Notes: generated by a model from the letters alone, not told the origin. A stretch of 64,000 nt of DNA from Dendrobium chrysotoxum (GCA_019925795.1 CM034307.1:620001-684000), one strand, 5' to 3'; shown: positions 13,201-28,200, counted from the first letter of the stretch. A program made the numbers and translations.

Positions 13201-16200
13201 AGTGAATCAAAATTTTGAATTTTCTAAAATGATCGTTCAAACAAATTTATCAGGATAACGTATTTAGCAGTATTTTAAATTTATATTATTTGAATTTGCT
13301 CGCTAATGTTGTCTATTTTTGTTTTCTATTCTGTGCAAGTCTCTGCATTTTTGAAAGTGTGGGGTGATGTATCAAATTTTGATCACTAACCCTTACCTTT
13401 CATTTATGAAGATGGATCTACAGAATACACCAATGACTGTCCAGCTGGGACAAGGAGCCAGGATCCAACTGGCGAACGCTATCATTGAGACAGGGAATGC
13501 TGGAGCTACCATCCAGTTCGGTAGCATTGACTTCCCTGCTGTCGTTGAAAGGGCCACCGCCATTCCTACGAATGGCAGAAATACTGAAGGGCCTGCTAGG
13601 AGGCCACACTCTGCTGGAACTACCACTCGTCGTGTGCACCTGCCAGCACAACGACTTGCTGCTGCTGAAAATCCTCGTGGAAGGATTTCTGTGTTTGAAC
13701 GGCTGTCGCAGCCAGAAGTCCCGGCCACCAAGAGGGTTGTAGCCGGAGGAAGTATCTCCGTGGTGACGACGAACACCACACATCTGCCAACCGGGTTACC
13801 TGCACCCCTGAAGAACACTTCTGAGGCTTCCTCATCTGGAGGAAAACTAACGAGAAGACAGAGGAGGAAACTGAATGCTGAGCTCCGGGCTCAGCAACAA
13901 TTCTCAACTCATCCCTCCAATATATCAGCCCAAGAACCTGAAGCGATCATTCCTACCCGAAACGGATTTGCAAATCTGAAGTGGGTAAAGAGGAACAGCT
14001 CTACTGGGGAGCTGAAGAAATCTTTCTGGGACCGACAGCCTGAAGTCCCACCTCCTCAAAAGAAGAAGGAGCCTGAAACTCTCTCAGCTCGAGTCTACAG
14101 AGTCCTGAAGACCGTGAAGGAGAGAGGACTGAAAAAGAGAAGGTACCAGCGGCCACTGACGGTCGAAACAAGAAGAACTCCACCAAGAGAGCGTCTGTCT
14201 CTTGCTGTGGAGAGAAATGAAAGAAAATACACCCCGCACGGTGAACATCGGGGCGTGACACCTGAACCTCGAGTTCAGGGATCCGCCGCCGAAAGGTCCC
14301 GGCAAAAAGGAAAGGAAATCTGGAGGCCAAAGCCTCGCAGAGAAGAAGACAATAGAAGAAAAAGAACTGATTTGGGCGTGACATCTGGTACTGCTTCCCG
14401 GAGATCCGCCCCCAGTTACAAACAACGTCAGAAATGGGCTCCAAAGAAGACCCATGATGACGCCAATCCCGACGGTAGACACCTTGGAGAATCCTCCAGG
14501 GGATCCCGTCGTTCTCTGACCCCTCCCAGTAATGAATCTAACTTCGACCGTAGCCCACGGGTTGAAGAGATTTTCCTGCCTAACCAAGAACCGGAGATCC
14601 AGTGGCGCCGCCGCTCGGAGATCCGGGTACTAGAAGAAGGAGAAGAAGATATGGGAGAAGAAAATATTGAAGAAGACATGGAAGAATACATGGAAGAAAA
14701 TCTAGAAGAAAATATGGAATACATAGAAGAAGACTTGGAAGAGGTGAATAACACCTTGGACATGGAAGTGGTCTACATGGTGAGACACATCAATGTCGAA
14801 GAAGAGGCCTACTACGACGATGATGAAGATGACGATCGTTGGCAACCACCGCCTAGACAAGTATATCGGCGCCGCCATGAAGCCGGGTCCACCACTGGCA
14901 GAGGTGTCCATTCCCAAGAAGAGCGAGAAGAGGCTGAGGATAATCCCTTTGCTGACGAGAACGTCACGCTCGCAGAAATGCAGAGACAAATGAAACGTCA
15001 AATGAGGGCCAAGGATAGGGAAATCTCTCAGTTGCATGAGAAAATGACAGAGATGATGACCCAAATGACGGCAATGATGCAGATCATGCAGAGAAATGCT
15101 ACAGTTGGTTCTATGCCCAATCCTCCCCCTGATCCTCCAAACTTCCAAGTGCCGCAAGTCTCAGGAGTACGGGACACTCCTGAAGGTGGCCACGAGGCTC
15201 AGAATACCACTCGTCAGCCTACTCCGCAGAATATCGCAAGTACCTCCGAGCCTGTGACTGCTGCACAGCTTGAAGGGATCATTACAGAAAGGATCAGGGC
15301 TATTATAGCTATTGATCAGGCAGAGAAGCTAGTGGATAAAGGTCGCCCGTACCCGGCAGAGTATGATCAGGTGCCATACCCGAAGGGATATTCTGTGCCA
15401 AAATTCAATACTTTTGATGGCAACAAAAATCCCAGACAGCACCTGGCGCAGTTCAAAGCCACCTGCGAGAATACTGGAGGGAATGATGCTCTACTCTTCC
15501 GACAATTCGTTAGCAGTTTGACAGCAGCTGCTTTCGAATGGTACGCCGAACTACCAAATGACTCTGTAAAGACATTTGCAGAGTTAGAGAATATGTTCGT
15601 GAAGAGATTTGCCAGTGCGACCGAGAAGATAACGATCGCTGACCTTGCTCTGAATAAGAGAAAGAAGGAAGAATCAGTGACTAAATACATCACTCGCTGG
15701 CGCAATCTAAGCATGAAATGTGAGCAACAACTTGAAGAAGAACATGCCGTACAGTTGTTAATGGGAAACATTGATGATAAAATGCAACCCTTCCTGTGCA
15801 TGGCTACTATCACCACATTTCAGGACCTGCTGGACAGAGTGGCCAAGTTTGAGAAATTGAACTTGTCAAAATCAGAAGATTATTCTGATAAGCCCAAGAA
15901 AACTAAAGCCTCAAGTGCTAGAAGAGGTGAGGCTGACTCTATATTTTTCTCCAGAGCTGATAAGGAGAAACAAGTGATTTACAATGTAGACAAAGGCAAG
16001 CAGCCAATGCAATATCAAGAAAAGCCTAAGCAAGTCTACAATCCTAACCCCCAGCCGAAGCTGATACTCGGGGGTAATGACAAACCACGAACTTATCAGG
16101 GCGGTGGAGAACGCCCGAGGCAAACAACGGGGACTGGTGATCGAACGTTCCCCTCCCTCAAAGACAAAATGAATAAGGAATATTCATTCAAAAGGGAAAG

Positions 16201-19200
16201 TGTTGCCAAGCTGTTTCGACAGGCGTTGAAAGCGGGTTTAGAACTGCCAGAGTGCAAGAGACCCGAGGAGTCAAAACATAGTAGCGACCCAAACTATTGC
16301 CCATATCATCGGGTGATGAGTCATCCAATTGAAGATTGCTATGTCTTCAAGGATTGGCTTGAAAGAAAATATCGAAGGGGAGAGCTCACATTGTCCGACA
16401 ATGTGCTGACTCATCCCAGAAAGGAATCAACTTGGGTAGTTACGACTTCTTCCGTACCCCCGATTGAAGAAAGGAGAAAAGGGAAGAAGCCAATTCCAGA
16501 AGAACAGTAGGAGACTGTGGTCTCTAAGAAAACTGTGAAAATGTTGAAACAGCTTGAAGAAGTTCCATGTGTAAAATGGAAATCTCCCACTGAGCCGGTG
16601 ATAGACCCCAAGGCTCTGCCTGTGGTGCGAGCGTCTGCTTCTAAACAGTTTCCCAACCAAGTTGGAACTTCAAAGTCTGGAAAGAAAAAGTCCTCCAAGA
16701 AGAAGACAAAACTGAAGAAGCCTAAGGAGAAGAAAACAGCAACCCAAAGGGTTATAGATAGTCTGGATGAATACTACCAGACCGCGAGGCGTCCTATTAA
16801 GCTTGCTGACTTTATGTCAGAGCTCAAGATTGACGAAGCAGAAGAGGCTGATGAGGATCCTCTTCCCACAGAAGTCTGTCGGGTCATTTCAGCAACGCCA
16901 ATAACTCTGACAAAAGAAAAATATGTCAGAGAGATGATCGTTGAAACCTGTCTGGCAACATCGTCAATGGACTACAGCTCAGAGGAGGATCTGTATTTTT
17001 CAAAGACAGATGAATCGGATCCCGATATAGCGTCGCAGATAGGACATATAAATCTGGGAGGTGATTCTGAGTCAACGAATGAATCCCTAGACGCGACGAT
17101 GGCTGACTCTGAAGAAGAAATCCCATTAAATGAGTCTGAGCCAGAAGAGATCGCTCAAGTACAGTTGAGAAGTGGCAAGATACTGCCATCTCCGCCAAAG
17201 AAGCAGGCATCCAGCAAAGATAAGGGAAAAGAAATAGTTATCAACGAAGACATTATCTCCGAGGATCCCAAGAAGAAACATACTCCAGTCAAGGGAATAG
17301 ATTATAATATCTTATCACATCTGAGGAAGATCCCTGCCCAGCTCAGCATATACGATGCTCTGGTGATGTCTAAGGAGCTTCGGGAGACTTTGATTCAGGC
17401 TCTCAAAGACCCCGAAAGATATGAGGCGTACTTCGCTGAACGTAACCTAACTGAGGTCCTACAAGCTCGTAACGAGCCGTTCATCACTTTCACCGAGGAC
17501 GACATGATGCTCGGGACTGCAGACCACAACCGACCTCTGTATGTTACTGCAGAGAGTGACGATTTGGTAATCAGTCGAATTCTGATCGACCCTGGATCCT
17601 CCATCAACCTCATGAGCTTAAAAGCGCTAAGTTCGTTGTGCCTCAACGTAGAGCACCTCGGGCCAGATAAGCTTATGGTACATGGCTTTAACGAAAAAGG
17701 GCAGAAAACCCTTGGATCGTTTATGCTCCCTCTTGTATTTGGAGAATTCCATACAGAAGCTAAATTTCATGTGATTGATGCGGACACTTCATTCAAGGCG
17801 CTCCTGGGTCGCCCCTGGTTGCATGAGTATGGCATCGTCCCATCAACACTACACCAGTGCATGAAGTACCTTAGGGATGGGGAAGAATTCAGGATCTCTG
17901 GTGATATTCAGCCCTTTGCAGTCCATGAAGCGACAGTCTATGAAGATGCGCAGTACTTCATGCCAAAGAAGCAAAAGTTATCAAGCTCTCTAAAGGCTCA
18001 AGCATCTAACCCAAAGAGTGCAAAGCAACCTGAACAGAAAGGTGAGAGGAAGCAGGTGGGGAGAAAGAAGGCAACGCCGACTCTTCCCAAAGAAGCTACC
18101 ACTGCCACTTCTAAAGAAAGGAAACGCGTACCTCACCTTGGGAGCGACACAGATGAAGATAATGTCACCCCTGCAAAATCCCAGAGGGTATGTCGTTCGA
18201 TGGACGAATGGAGTAGGGAGGTCGCATATTCAAATGATGACTATGACTACGACTCTATCTATATGAACACGGTACAAGAGGTATTCTCTAGAAGAATAGA
18301 TAGCCTGTCAATCTCAGATAGCGTGCTCGTAGTCACTCGTATTCCCCTACAGTATTTTAAAGAAATAATTCAACGAGATGTGCATAAAGTTGAAGAACTT
18401 GTAACCCTTTATCTGCCTCCAATCAGAAAGGGGATCGAGTCAGGGAATATATTCTACTCCGTAGGAAAGGATGAAGAAGTGAATCGTGATTGGGACCATG
18501 TCTTCATTGATTCTGAAGAATTACTACCTACGAGGCTACCTAGGTTTAATACCAAAGGTATTCAAAGAATGTTGCGAAAGTGGATCAATGTTCCCACCCC
18601 CAAGCGACAACTTCGTATGTGCCTAAGTCTCTGGTATGGAAGGAATCCACGTCCAATGCGACGGAAGGAGATGAATGCATATAAAGGTATTGGATTCGTC
18701 AGGCGAAAATGCATCCGGAAGGAGACTTGCCGAGCCATCACTTGCAGGGAAGTTGAACCCAATGACGAGTCTGATGAAGAGGTCTATGAAGTTGATGATT
18801 ACGATGATCAGCCTCTAGAGGCCAAGCCTGCACCAGAAGAGCTTGAAGATGGTGGACAGGCAGCCACTATGGACGAGCTAAAAGAAGTCAACTTGGGAAC
18901 CGAGGATGACCCTCGCCCAACCTTCATTAGTTCCCTTCTGCCAGAAGATCAGGTGGAAGAGATAAAAGAACTCCTCTGTGAATTCAGGGATTGCTTTGCC
19001 TGGACATATGCTGAGATGCTCGGCTTATCCCCTGAGGTAGCAGTTCACAGGTTGGCAGTCAAACCGGATGTCGCACCCGTCAAATAACCTCCAAGGAGAA
19101 TGAGATTGGAGATTGAAGAACAGGTGATTGCTAAAACCAAAAAGCTCATAGAAGCGGGCTTCATCCGTGAAGAGAAATACGCCGACTGGATCGCTAACAT

Positions 19201-22200
19201 CGTCCCGGTGAAGAAGAAGAACGGTCAGATACGCATCTGTATCGACTTTCGGGACCTCAACAAGGCGTGTCCAAAAGATGACTTTCCACTTCCTGTATCC
19301 GAACTCCTGGTAGACAACACGTCAAACTATGACATGTTCTCGTTTATGGATGGATCGTCGGGATACAACCAGATCAAGATGGCTCCTGAGGATGAAAGGC
19401 ATACATCATTCAGAACGCCCATCGGCATTTTCTGCTACACGGTCATGCCCTTTGGCTTGAAGAATGTTGGTGCCACTTACCAACGGGCGATGACCCATAT
19501 CTTTGATGAATTGATACATCAGAAGGTCGAGTGCTATGTAGATGACCTTGTCGTTAAGAGCATAGACCGAAAAGAGCATCTAAATGACTTAAGAATTGTA
19601 TTTGAGAGAATCAGAAAGTTTGATCTGAAAATGAATCCTCTCAAATGTGCTTTCGGGGTCTCCTCCGGCAAATTTTTGGGGTATGTCGTTCGTCATCGAG
19701 GCATAGAAGTCGATCCCAACAAAATCAAGGCGATCATTGAGATGCCACCGCCAAGAAGCCTCCGTCAACTCCGTTCCTTGCAAGGGCAACTGGCTTTCAT
19801 TCGACGATTCATATCGAATCTGTCGGGTAGGTGCCAGCCATTTTCAAAATTAATGAAGAAGGACGTTCGCTTCAGGTGGGATGAAGAATGTCAGGAAGCA
19901 TTTGACAATATCAAGAGATACTTGTTGAATCCACCTATCCTCGCAGCGCCAATTCCGGGGAAGCCTCTTATACTATATACAGCGGCACTAGAAGAGTCCC
20001 TCGGAGCGTTACTGGCTCAGCACAATGAGGAAGGAAAAGAGAATGCACTCTATTACATCAGTCGGAGATTAATCGGAGCAGAGATACGATATTCTCCAAT
20101 TGAGAAACATTGTCTGGCATTGATCTTTGCAGTCCAAAAACTTCGCCACTACATGTTATCTCATAAAATCACCTTGATATCAAGGATCGATCCGCTGAAG
20201 TTCTTGATGACAAGACCAGCGTTGACAGGTCGTCTGGCAAGGTGGGCAGTGCTATTACTGCAATTTGATATAGTGTACATGCCACAGAAAGCAGTAAAGG
20301 GACAAGCTTTGGCAGATTTCCTCGCCGCACATCCAATCCCAGCTGACTTTCCGCTCAATGATGATTTGCCAGATGAACAAATCATGCAAATTCATGAAGA
20401 AGAAAAGGTACCGTTTTGGGAGATGTACTTTGATGGGGCATCGTCTATCAAGTCTCCCAAACCTCCAAATCTTGCAAAGGCCCAAGCTGGCGTCGGTCTT
20501 GTCTTTATAGAACCTGAGGGAGGTATCATGAGATTCTCGTTCAGTTTAACGGAACCTCGGACCAATAATGAAGCCGAATACGAAGCTCTAATAGCAGGAC
20601 TGGAGATTGCAATTGATATCCAAATCACAGATCTTCAAATTTTTGGTGATTCTCAACTTGTGATAAATCAAGTTCTGGGCATTTATAAAATCTGCAAACT
20701 TGAATTGGCTCACTATCACCGACGAGCTCTCGAGCTTCTAAAACAAATACCGAATGTCAATATGACTCAGGTTCCTCGAGGACAGAATGCAAAAGCAAAT
20801 TGTCTAGCTAAACTGGCCAAGGAGCTTGCAAATGAGGATAAGAGGCCACCTATATTCATTGCGGTTGAAAACCGCCGAGTCTTAGAGCCAGCAACCCTAC
20901 AATTCCCGCAGGCAGAAGGAATACCAGGTTCAAGCCAGCAGGATGCAACCCCGGTCGATCCTCAACATCCACAACAAATCACTATTAAAAATCAACCAGG
21001 GGAACGTCCAGCAGTAAAAAGACGAAGAACTGGTAGATTCTCAGAGTCGTGGTTGGATTGCCTAGATGTTGAAGTCGAAGACGATTGGAGGCAACCATTC
21101 GTCGACTATTTCAAAGAAAGCAAACTTCCAACAGATAAATCTCTGGCTGCACAAATTAGAAAAAGAGCATTGTGATACGCGTTTGTCAATAATACGCTAT
21201 ATCGGCGAGCTTTTGATCAAATGTGGCTAAGGTGCCTAGGGACCAAAGAAGCTGATAAAGTAGTAACAGAAGTACATGAAGGACTCTGCGGAGCACATCA
21301 GTCAGGTCCCAAGATGGCTACTAAAATTAAAAGAATGGGTTATTACTGGCCTACGATGGTGAGAGATTGTATCAACCACGCTAAGAAGTGCCACGAGTGT
21401 CAGATTCACGGTGATGTCATTCATCAACCGCCAAATCCACTGCATCCAACAATTGCATCCTGGCCATTTGAATGTTGGGGCACAGACATAATTGGGCCAA
21501 TAGATCCGCCGTCTTCGGCAGGACACCGCTTTATACTGGCAGCAACAGACTATTTTTCTAAATGGGCAGAAGCAGCTCCATTCAGGGAAGTCACGTCCGA
21601 GCACGTGATCAATTTCTTTACCCACAACGTCGTCTACAGATTCGGTGTACCACGCCGCGTGATCTCAGACAATGGCACAGCATTCAAGAGTACAAAAATC
21701 TACAAGTTCGTAGATCATCATAAGATTGACTGGCGGTACTCGTCTATATATAACCCAAGAGCCAATGGTCTGGCTGAGGCCTTCAATAAGACGTTAGTGA
21801 AATTGTTGAAGAAGATCCTCACCAAGAATAAAAGAGAATGGCATACAAAGATGGCAGAAGCATTGTGGGCGTATCGTACGACCTACAAAACACCAACCAA
21901 AGCCACTCCCTACTCACTAGTGTTCGGAGCTGAAGCCGTTTTGCCACTAGAAGTTGAATTACCGTCTCTTCGGGTCGCTATCCAGAATGAGCTTACTCAA
22001 GAGCAGAATGCTCGCCTAAGAATTGGGGAGCTCGATGCACTCGACGAAGTCAGGTTGCAAGCCCAACAAAACTTAGAAATCTACCGAGGAAGGATGGCAA
22101 AATCATTTGATCGGATGGTGCGCCCTCGATCCTTTCAAGAAGGGGAATTGGTCCTGGTGCTGAGAAGACCAATCATCCCACACCGAAGAATTGGTGGCAA

Positions 22201-25200
22201 GTTTGTGTCCAACTGGGAAGGCCCATTCGTCATCGAGAAGGCGTACCAAGGAGGAGCCTACCAGCTTATCGATCTGCACGGTCAGAGGCCTATGCCGCCG
22301 ATCAACGGTCGACATCTGAAGAAGTACCATGCATAAGATTGCCCGAAGAAGTGTTATATTATTATGTATTTCATGCATATCTATATACACTTTACATTTT
22401 TACATTTTGAAATTCTCTTGTGTTCCAAAAATGCATTTCAAAATCTCCCTGCAGGACAGGGGGCATTTTAAATATTTATTTGGGTCGACATCGTGCTACG
22501 CGCCGAGATCCCCAAATAAATATTTAAAATCACAAAATTTCAAATTTATTCCATTATGAAATTTCCCTGCGAGACAGAGGGCATTTTAAATATTTATTCG
22601 GGTCGACATCGCGCTGCATGCCGAGATCCCCGAATAAATATTTAAAATCACCAACACAAATATTCTTTTATACTGAAGAATACAACAAATTCTTTTCAAA
22701 GTATGTGCAGGTGGTCTTTCAAAAGATCGAGACATCACCTTCTCCAACGTACAAAAATTCGAAAGTCAAAAAAGGAGACTTTCGCAACTACACACTCTAA
22801 CAAATTGAGCCAGAACAACCTGAAGTCTTTCAGCAGCCTGAAGCTTAAGGTTCGAGTGGGTGTAAGAGGTCGGATCCAACACGCCCAAATATGGCCGGAT
22901 CGCTGGCAGCTCCGTCTACTCAACGCGCCATAAGAAAGGCCGTAGTAGAGGAACCCCCACTTCGTCAACCCGTCAGTAGGGACTGTAGGAAGTACGAAGG
23001 CGAATTTGACTCGATAAGTTTAAGTGATCGTAGTCTACCAAATTCTCCTAATTGACCGGAGAATCAAAGTTCCAGTGGGAAGAAAGAATCTCGAGCAAAT
23101 ACCAAACTCGTGTAGGCTCTAAATCTTCAACCACAAAGGAGAACTCCAAATCTATCAACTTCAGCAAAATCAGCATTGGGAAGCACATTTCCCCTAGCTC
23201 AAGTCTGAAACCTGAATGGGTGTAAGAGGTCGGATCCAACAAGCCCAAATATGGCCGGATCGCTGGCAGCTCCATCTACTCAACACGCCATAAGAAAGGC
23301 CGTAGTAGAGGAACCCCCATCTCAGCAACCAGAGGACGAAGAGCTGTCACATCCCAGCTCTCCCGATCTGATGAACTCAAGTGACTTAGATTAAAGTCTC
23401 ATCAAGTGGTTAAGGATCAAGATACTACCCAAGTTTGGTACTATCAACTGAATCCAAAGCCTGTAAATCCTTCAATAAATCCATAAAGCTTAAAGCTAGG
23501 ATCGAAGGAATTTTTCTTCAACAAGTCCACCAAAGCACAAAGCAAAGGACCGAAGAAATTATCCCAAAGTTCATGAAGAGCTTAAGGCTGAACTAAGGGG
23601 ATTCCGTCATCAACAAGTCCGTCATGCACAAAGCTCTAGACCGATGACTTCTCGCCAACGACCTAATACGTCTAGGTCACCGGCATCTACTCCTTCATCA
23701 AGCCCGCCAAAGCAAGAAGCATAGGGCAGAAGGCACAAACCACCTGACAAGTCAACAAAGACAAATCAGGCAATTCTCCATCAATGTCCGCAGCACAAAG
23801 CACAGGACAGAAGGAACCAAAACCTCAGGGAAACTAAAGCTACAAAAAGAGGTATCCCGAATGACATCTACAAATGTCCCTAGAGACTGGGGGCATTTTA
23901 AATATTTATTTGGGTCGAGATCGCGCTGCGCGCCGAGATCCCCAAATAAATATTTAAAATCATCTACAACATGGAGTACAATCACAGAAATCACAAGAAC
24001 CAACATGTCAATCCAACTAAAGATTACAAGTGCATCTAAAGATCTATGAAGGCGCAGAGATGGACTCTTGGAGAGCTACATAATGAGAATCTTAGTGTGA
24101 CATCCAAGCAAGCTTTTGGAGATCCACTAAGTGAAGACCTCTGTGTGACATCTAGAACGAATATCTAGAGATCCACATGGTCAATCAACTTGCAACAAAC
24201 GTGATTTGCTTTAAACGCATACCACATTTGTTGGGGGGCATCTGTTGACCTCAGTATAATACAAAAAAAAAAGAATCATACCTTATCTCTGCCGGATCCC
24301 CGAAATCCCGCTTACATCGTATCTCGTCGAAGGAATCCCGCTGAAATACTGTGTACGAGGCGCCGTTCACGTCCCTTCCCTCGAATCCCGCCTCGGCTCA
24401 ACTCCACTCCCGCTCCATGTCGTTAAATACCAACCAAACGAAGCCTTCGGGAGATCAATCCGAACTCCTCCTTCTCGCATCCGACTCCCCCGCAGCTCTC
24501 GCAAAGCCTCCGAGCTCCCCTGCCCTACCTTCCGACCTCACCTCTCCCGATCGAAAACCCCTAGACCTTGCCGATCCCGTCGACCTCTCCGCCCCTGCCT
24601 TATTCGCAAGCCGTCGGCCCACATAGAGAGAGATACAGAAAGAGAGAGAGAAAGAGAGAGATATAGAGAAGCCCTAACCTCTCCGCCTACTTCGCCTCTG
24701 TCCGACTTCGCTCCGACGTTCCCTCCCTATCGGATCGGAAGTTACGACATTGTGAACGGAAGCAACTACGGGAGCCGTCACTGAGAAGCCTGAACCGAAC
24801 CCAGCTCCTGTCCGATTCCACCTCCCGCGAAGACGTTCCTCCCAGTTGGATCGGAAATAACAACGGGAGCTTGCTTGCGATGAAGGTAACTTTCCCCTTC
24901 CGAACGCTTCTTCGGTCCGATCCCTTAAAACTACTGTCGAGAGAGAGGGAGAGAGAGATTAAGGGCTACATTAATCAAAATTAATTTCAATTGATTCTAA
25001 ATTGTAATTATCTCAGTTAATTATAGTTATTATAATTAGTTTTGATTAAATAATTATAATTAGTTCTAATCGATTATAATTAGTTTTAATCAAATTTTAT
25101 TTTAATTAAATATAATCAATGGTATTTAATTATTATTAATTAGTATTAATTAGTTATAACTTATTAAGGTTAATCAATATTAATTAGTTATAATTAACTG

Positions 25201-28200
25201 AGGTTAATTATTATTAATTATTTTTAATTAATTTTGATAAGTGTAATTAATTAGTTTAATTAATTATAAATAAATATCATTAATTAGATATAATTATAAT
25301 TAATCGATGTTAATTATAATTGAAATCATAAAGAAGAAAAAAAAAGAAGAAGAAGAGGCTCTCTTCTCTCACCTCGATCCACGTGTCACCACCCCGCCGA
25401 CGCTCGCCAAGGTATGATTCCTAAACCCTAAAAACTCCGAGAACTTGCTTTCGTCGTTCGCGGCGGACCGGGAAAACACCTATGCACGCGCTTTATTGTG
25501 CATGGTGGGTTGGGACCCCGGTGCGGTGCCTACGACGAGACGGGTAAACTCCGAGAACTTGCTCTCGTCGTTTGCGGCGGATCGGGAAAACACCTATGCA
25601 CGCACTTTATTGCGCGTGGTGGGTTGGGACCCCGGTGCGGCGCCTACGACGAGACAAGGTTATCTATAAGTACCCTCGAGCGGGGGGAAAGCAAACTGCC
25701 TTTCAAACAGGTACCGTCAAAGACCCCATGCACGCGCTTTATTGCACGTGGTGGGAATGAAGACCACGGCCGAGGTGTCTCAGGACACCTACCATGCACG
25801 CGCTTTATTGCGCGTGGTGGGAAGGCCCAGACTCTTGTCGTTTTTTCCCCTAAACGGGGGAGACGCCGGGAGGCCGCCGAAAATTCGGGGGAAATCTGAG
25901 ACCGTACCTGGACTTGTTTGAACTCAAGAAGAACACATGAGAACTCTTGGACAACAGAGAACAAGGAACTTGATTTAAAAGAATAAACAAACAAGAACTC
26001 AAATGAACTAAAATCTAAACAAGTGTGGACATGAACCAAAACTAGAACTCAAATCAAATGATAACAGATTAGATTGGAGTATAGTTGAACACAAGAAACT
26101 TGCAAAATTCAGACTTGAGCTTGTAGACCAAACTGAACTTGGACTTGGACTCCAACTCGAATAAATGAAAGGAAATATGATTCAATTTGAACTCAGACTT
26201 GAACTTGTAAAGACTTCAGAAGGTTCCAAACAAGCTTTGAAATCGAACAGTGCAACAATGTGAAACATTCACTTGCAAATGATAGTAGTCTGTATGAAAT
26301 ACTTACCTCAATTGGGTTCACACATAATCAAAAGACTACACCTGCTTGCAGATGCACATGACAGCCTCCTATAGATATGAGGCTAGCATATAAATGAATG
26401 CAGTTGTTCTTTGCAAACATCAAAGGGCTACCCATAATGAGTACAGAGGGCATCCGATGAATGTGATAATGCTTTGCGTATAATATTTGGACAACTCGAA
26501 CTTGCATCATGGACTCAAACTGAACTCAAAAGAGTTCGAGTTTTGAGCTTGAACTTCATTTGACTCAAGTGAACCAAGTGCAGGGAACTTTAACGCGACT
26601 TGAACTTGCAAAATGAACAAGGACAATGACTTGAGATTGTAACTCGGGACAACTACAAGAGACTTAAACTTGCAAACACTACTCACAAGCAAATGCATTG
26701 ATTTCTTGTGAAAGATTTGAAAGCCGAAACATAATAAATGAAGCAAATTATCAAATGACATGTAATGAATGCAGCATGTTTATGAATAATGAGCTGTTAC
26801 ATGATGTGTTCATTAGCAAAGCATGGAGGTGGTGGTTGACAAAGAGCGAGAATGAAACCAGTGACTTGTCATAATACTATCTACCATCCTTCTAACATAT
26901 ACAAGAAGACTGCGACAGATGCACTAATACGATTTGCAGACAACAACATAAAACTTCCAATACATGTTAAAAGGTTATCACTGTTGATTAAAGTGCAAGC
27001 ATCAAAATTACACAAGGTCGGGTATAGTTCGTCTTGTAGGCAGGAGTGTACAACATGCAATAGATGTAGCTCATCTACAAAAGGGTCGTGGAGAGGATAA
27101 CAAGTATACTATGCCAACTAGTTTGTGAAAGTAATGTGTGTTGCCTACACATATGGAAGGGAATATCCAACGAGTGTGACTCATCTGCAGGCATGAATCA
27201 AGGAACTTGCAAGGCAGTAACCCGCTCATGATGCTCATAATGAGTGCAGCAGGTCGTATATAAGTGGTCACAAATACCGCATGATGAATGTGTTTAGTCA
27301 CTAGAAATACTGCTGAGGAATGAAGACAATAAATAAGCCGTGAATACAACACATCTCCCTACAAACCAATGATAGCTGTCTTAGGGATACATACGATAGT
27401 CCCCACAAGCACTAAAAGATGTGCACAATAAATGTAGCAACTTCTCTACCACTTACAATAATGCAATGTCAAGCAAATGAAAGACTACAGTCTCTTACCA
27501 GTCCTGAAGATTGATGTGTTATGAGCATAGCAAATCTCTAGCTAGTATGCACGAAGAAATTTGTGATGGATATAACTCAGTCGAAAGTCAATATCAAGAT
27601 ACAAATAAGCATACTGATCTGCATACTATCAAGGATAAAGATCTGCAATATATATGAATCCCCTACAAAAATAGATGTACGCACCACATCATACGTGGGT
27701 AGATGCAGGAAGATTTCAGTAAATGCAGCATCCTGAAGTCAATTTCAATCTATGAATGAAAATATCTACCTGCCTACCAGCAACAGTTGTGGAGATCGTA
27801 CGATGCCACGCCACCGGATCCGCAACTTTCATGCAAGCGGACAGAAGGCGTGTACAAATATGCCAAGAATACCCCTGCACGTGTGCACTTTAATTTGTAT
27901 ACACATAGGTACACTAAAAGGGGAAAATATAATCATAACCCGCATGGGCCCCGGCGAGCGTGTCAATGGTACACACGTGACGTCTAGGGATGCTGCGCGG
28001 GTCAATAGATTTGAACCCGATCCTCCTATGCAAGCAGATAGGAGTAGACAAGGTTCAATAAATAATTATAAAATGCCCCCAAATACCGCACGGGCCCCGA
28101 CGAGCGTGTTATTGGTATACACGTGACGTCTAGGGATGCTGCGCGGGTCGATAAGTGAATTCTAGTTCGAGCCCGATCCTCCTATACGAGTAGATAGGAG

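Larger units (their letters stand above)
22337..24242 (+). other. 3' non-coding region of the Ogre-type element
   Basis: This 1.9-kb non-coding stretch between integrase and the 3' LTR contains three double-hairpin cassettes (near 22,447-22,530, 22,565-22,648 and 23,877-23,960). It also has a ~105-bp direct repeat (22,858-22,962 and 23,218-23,322, containing 'gtaagaggtcggatccaac') and a G-rich PPT at the end. No protein domain is seen. Confidence 0.8.
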
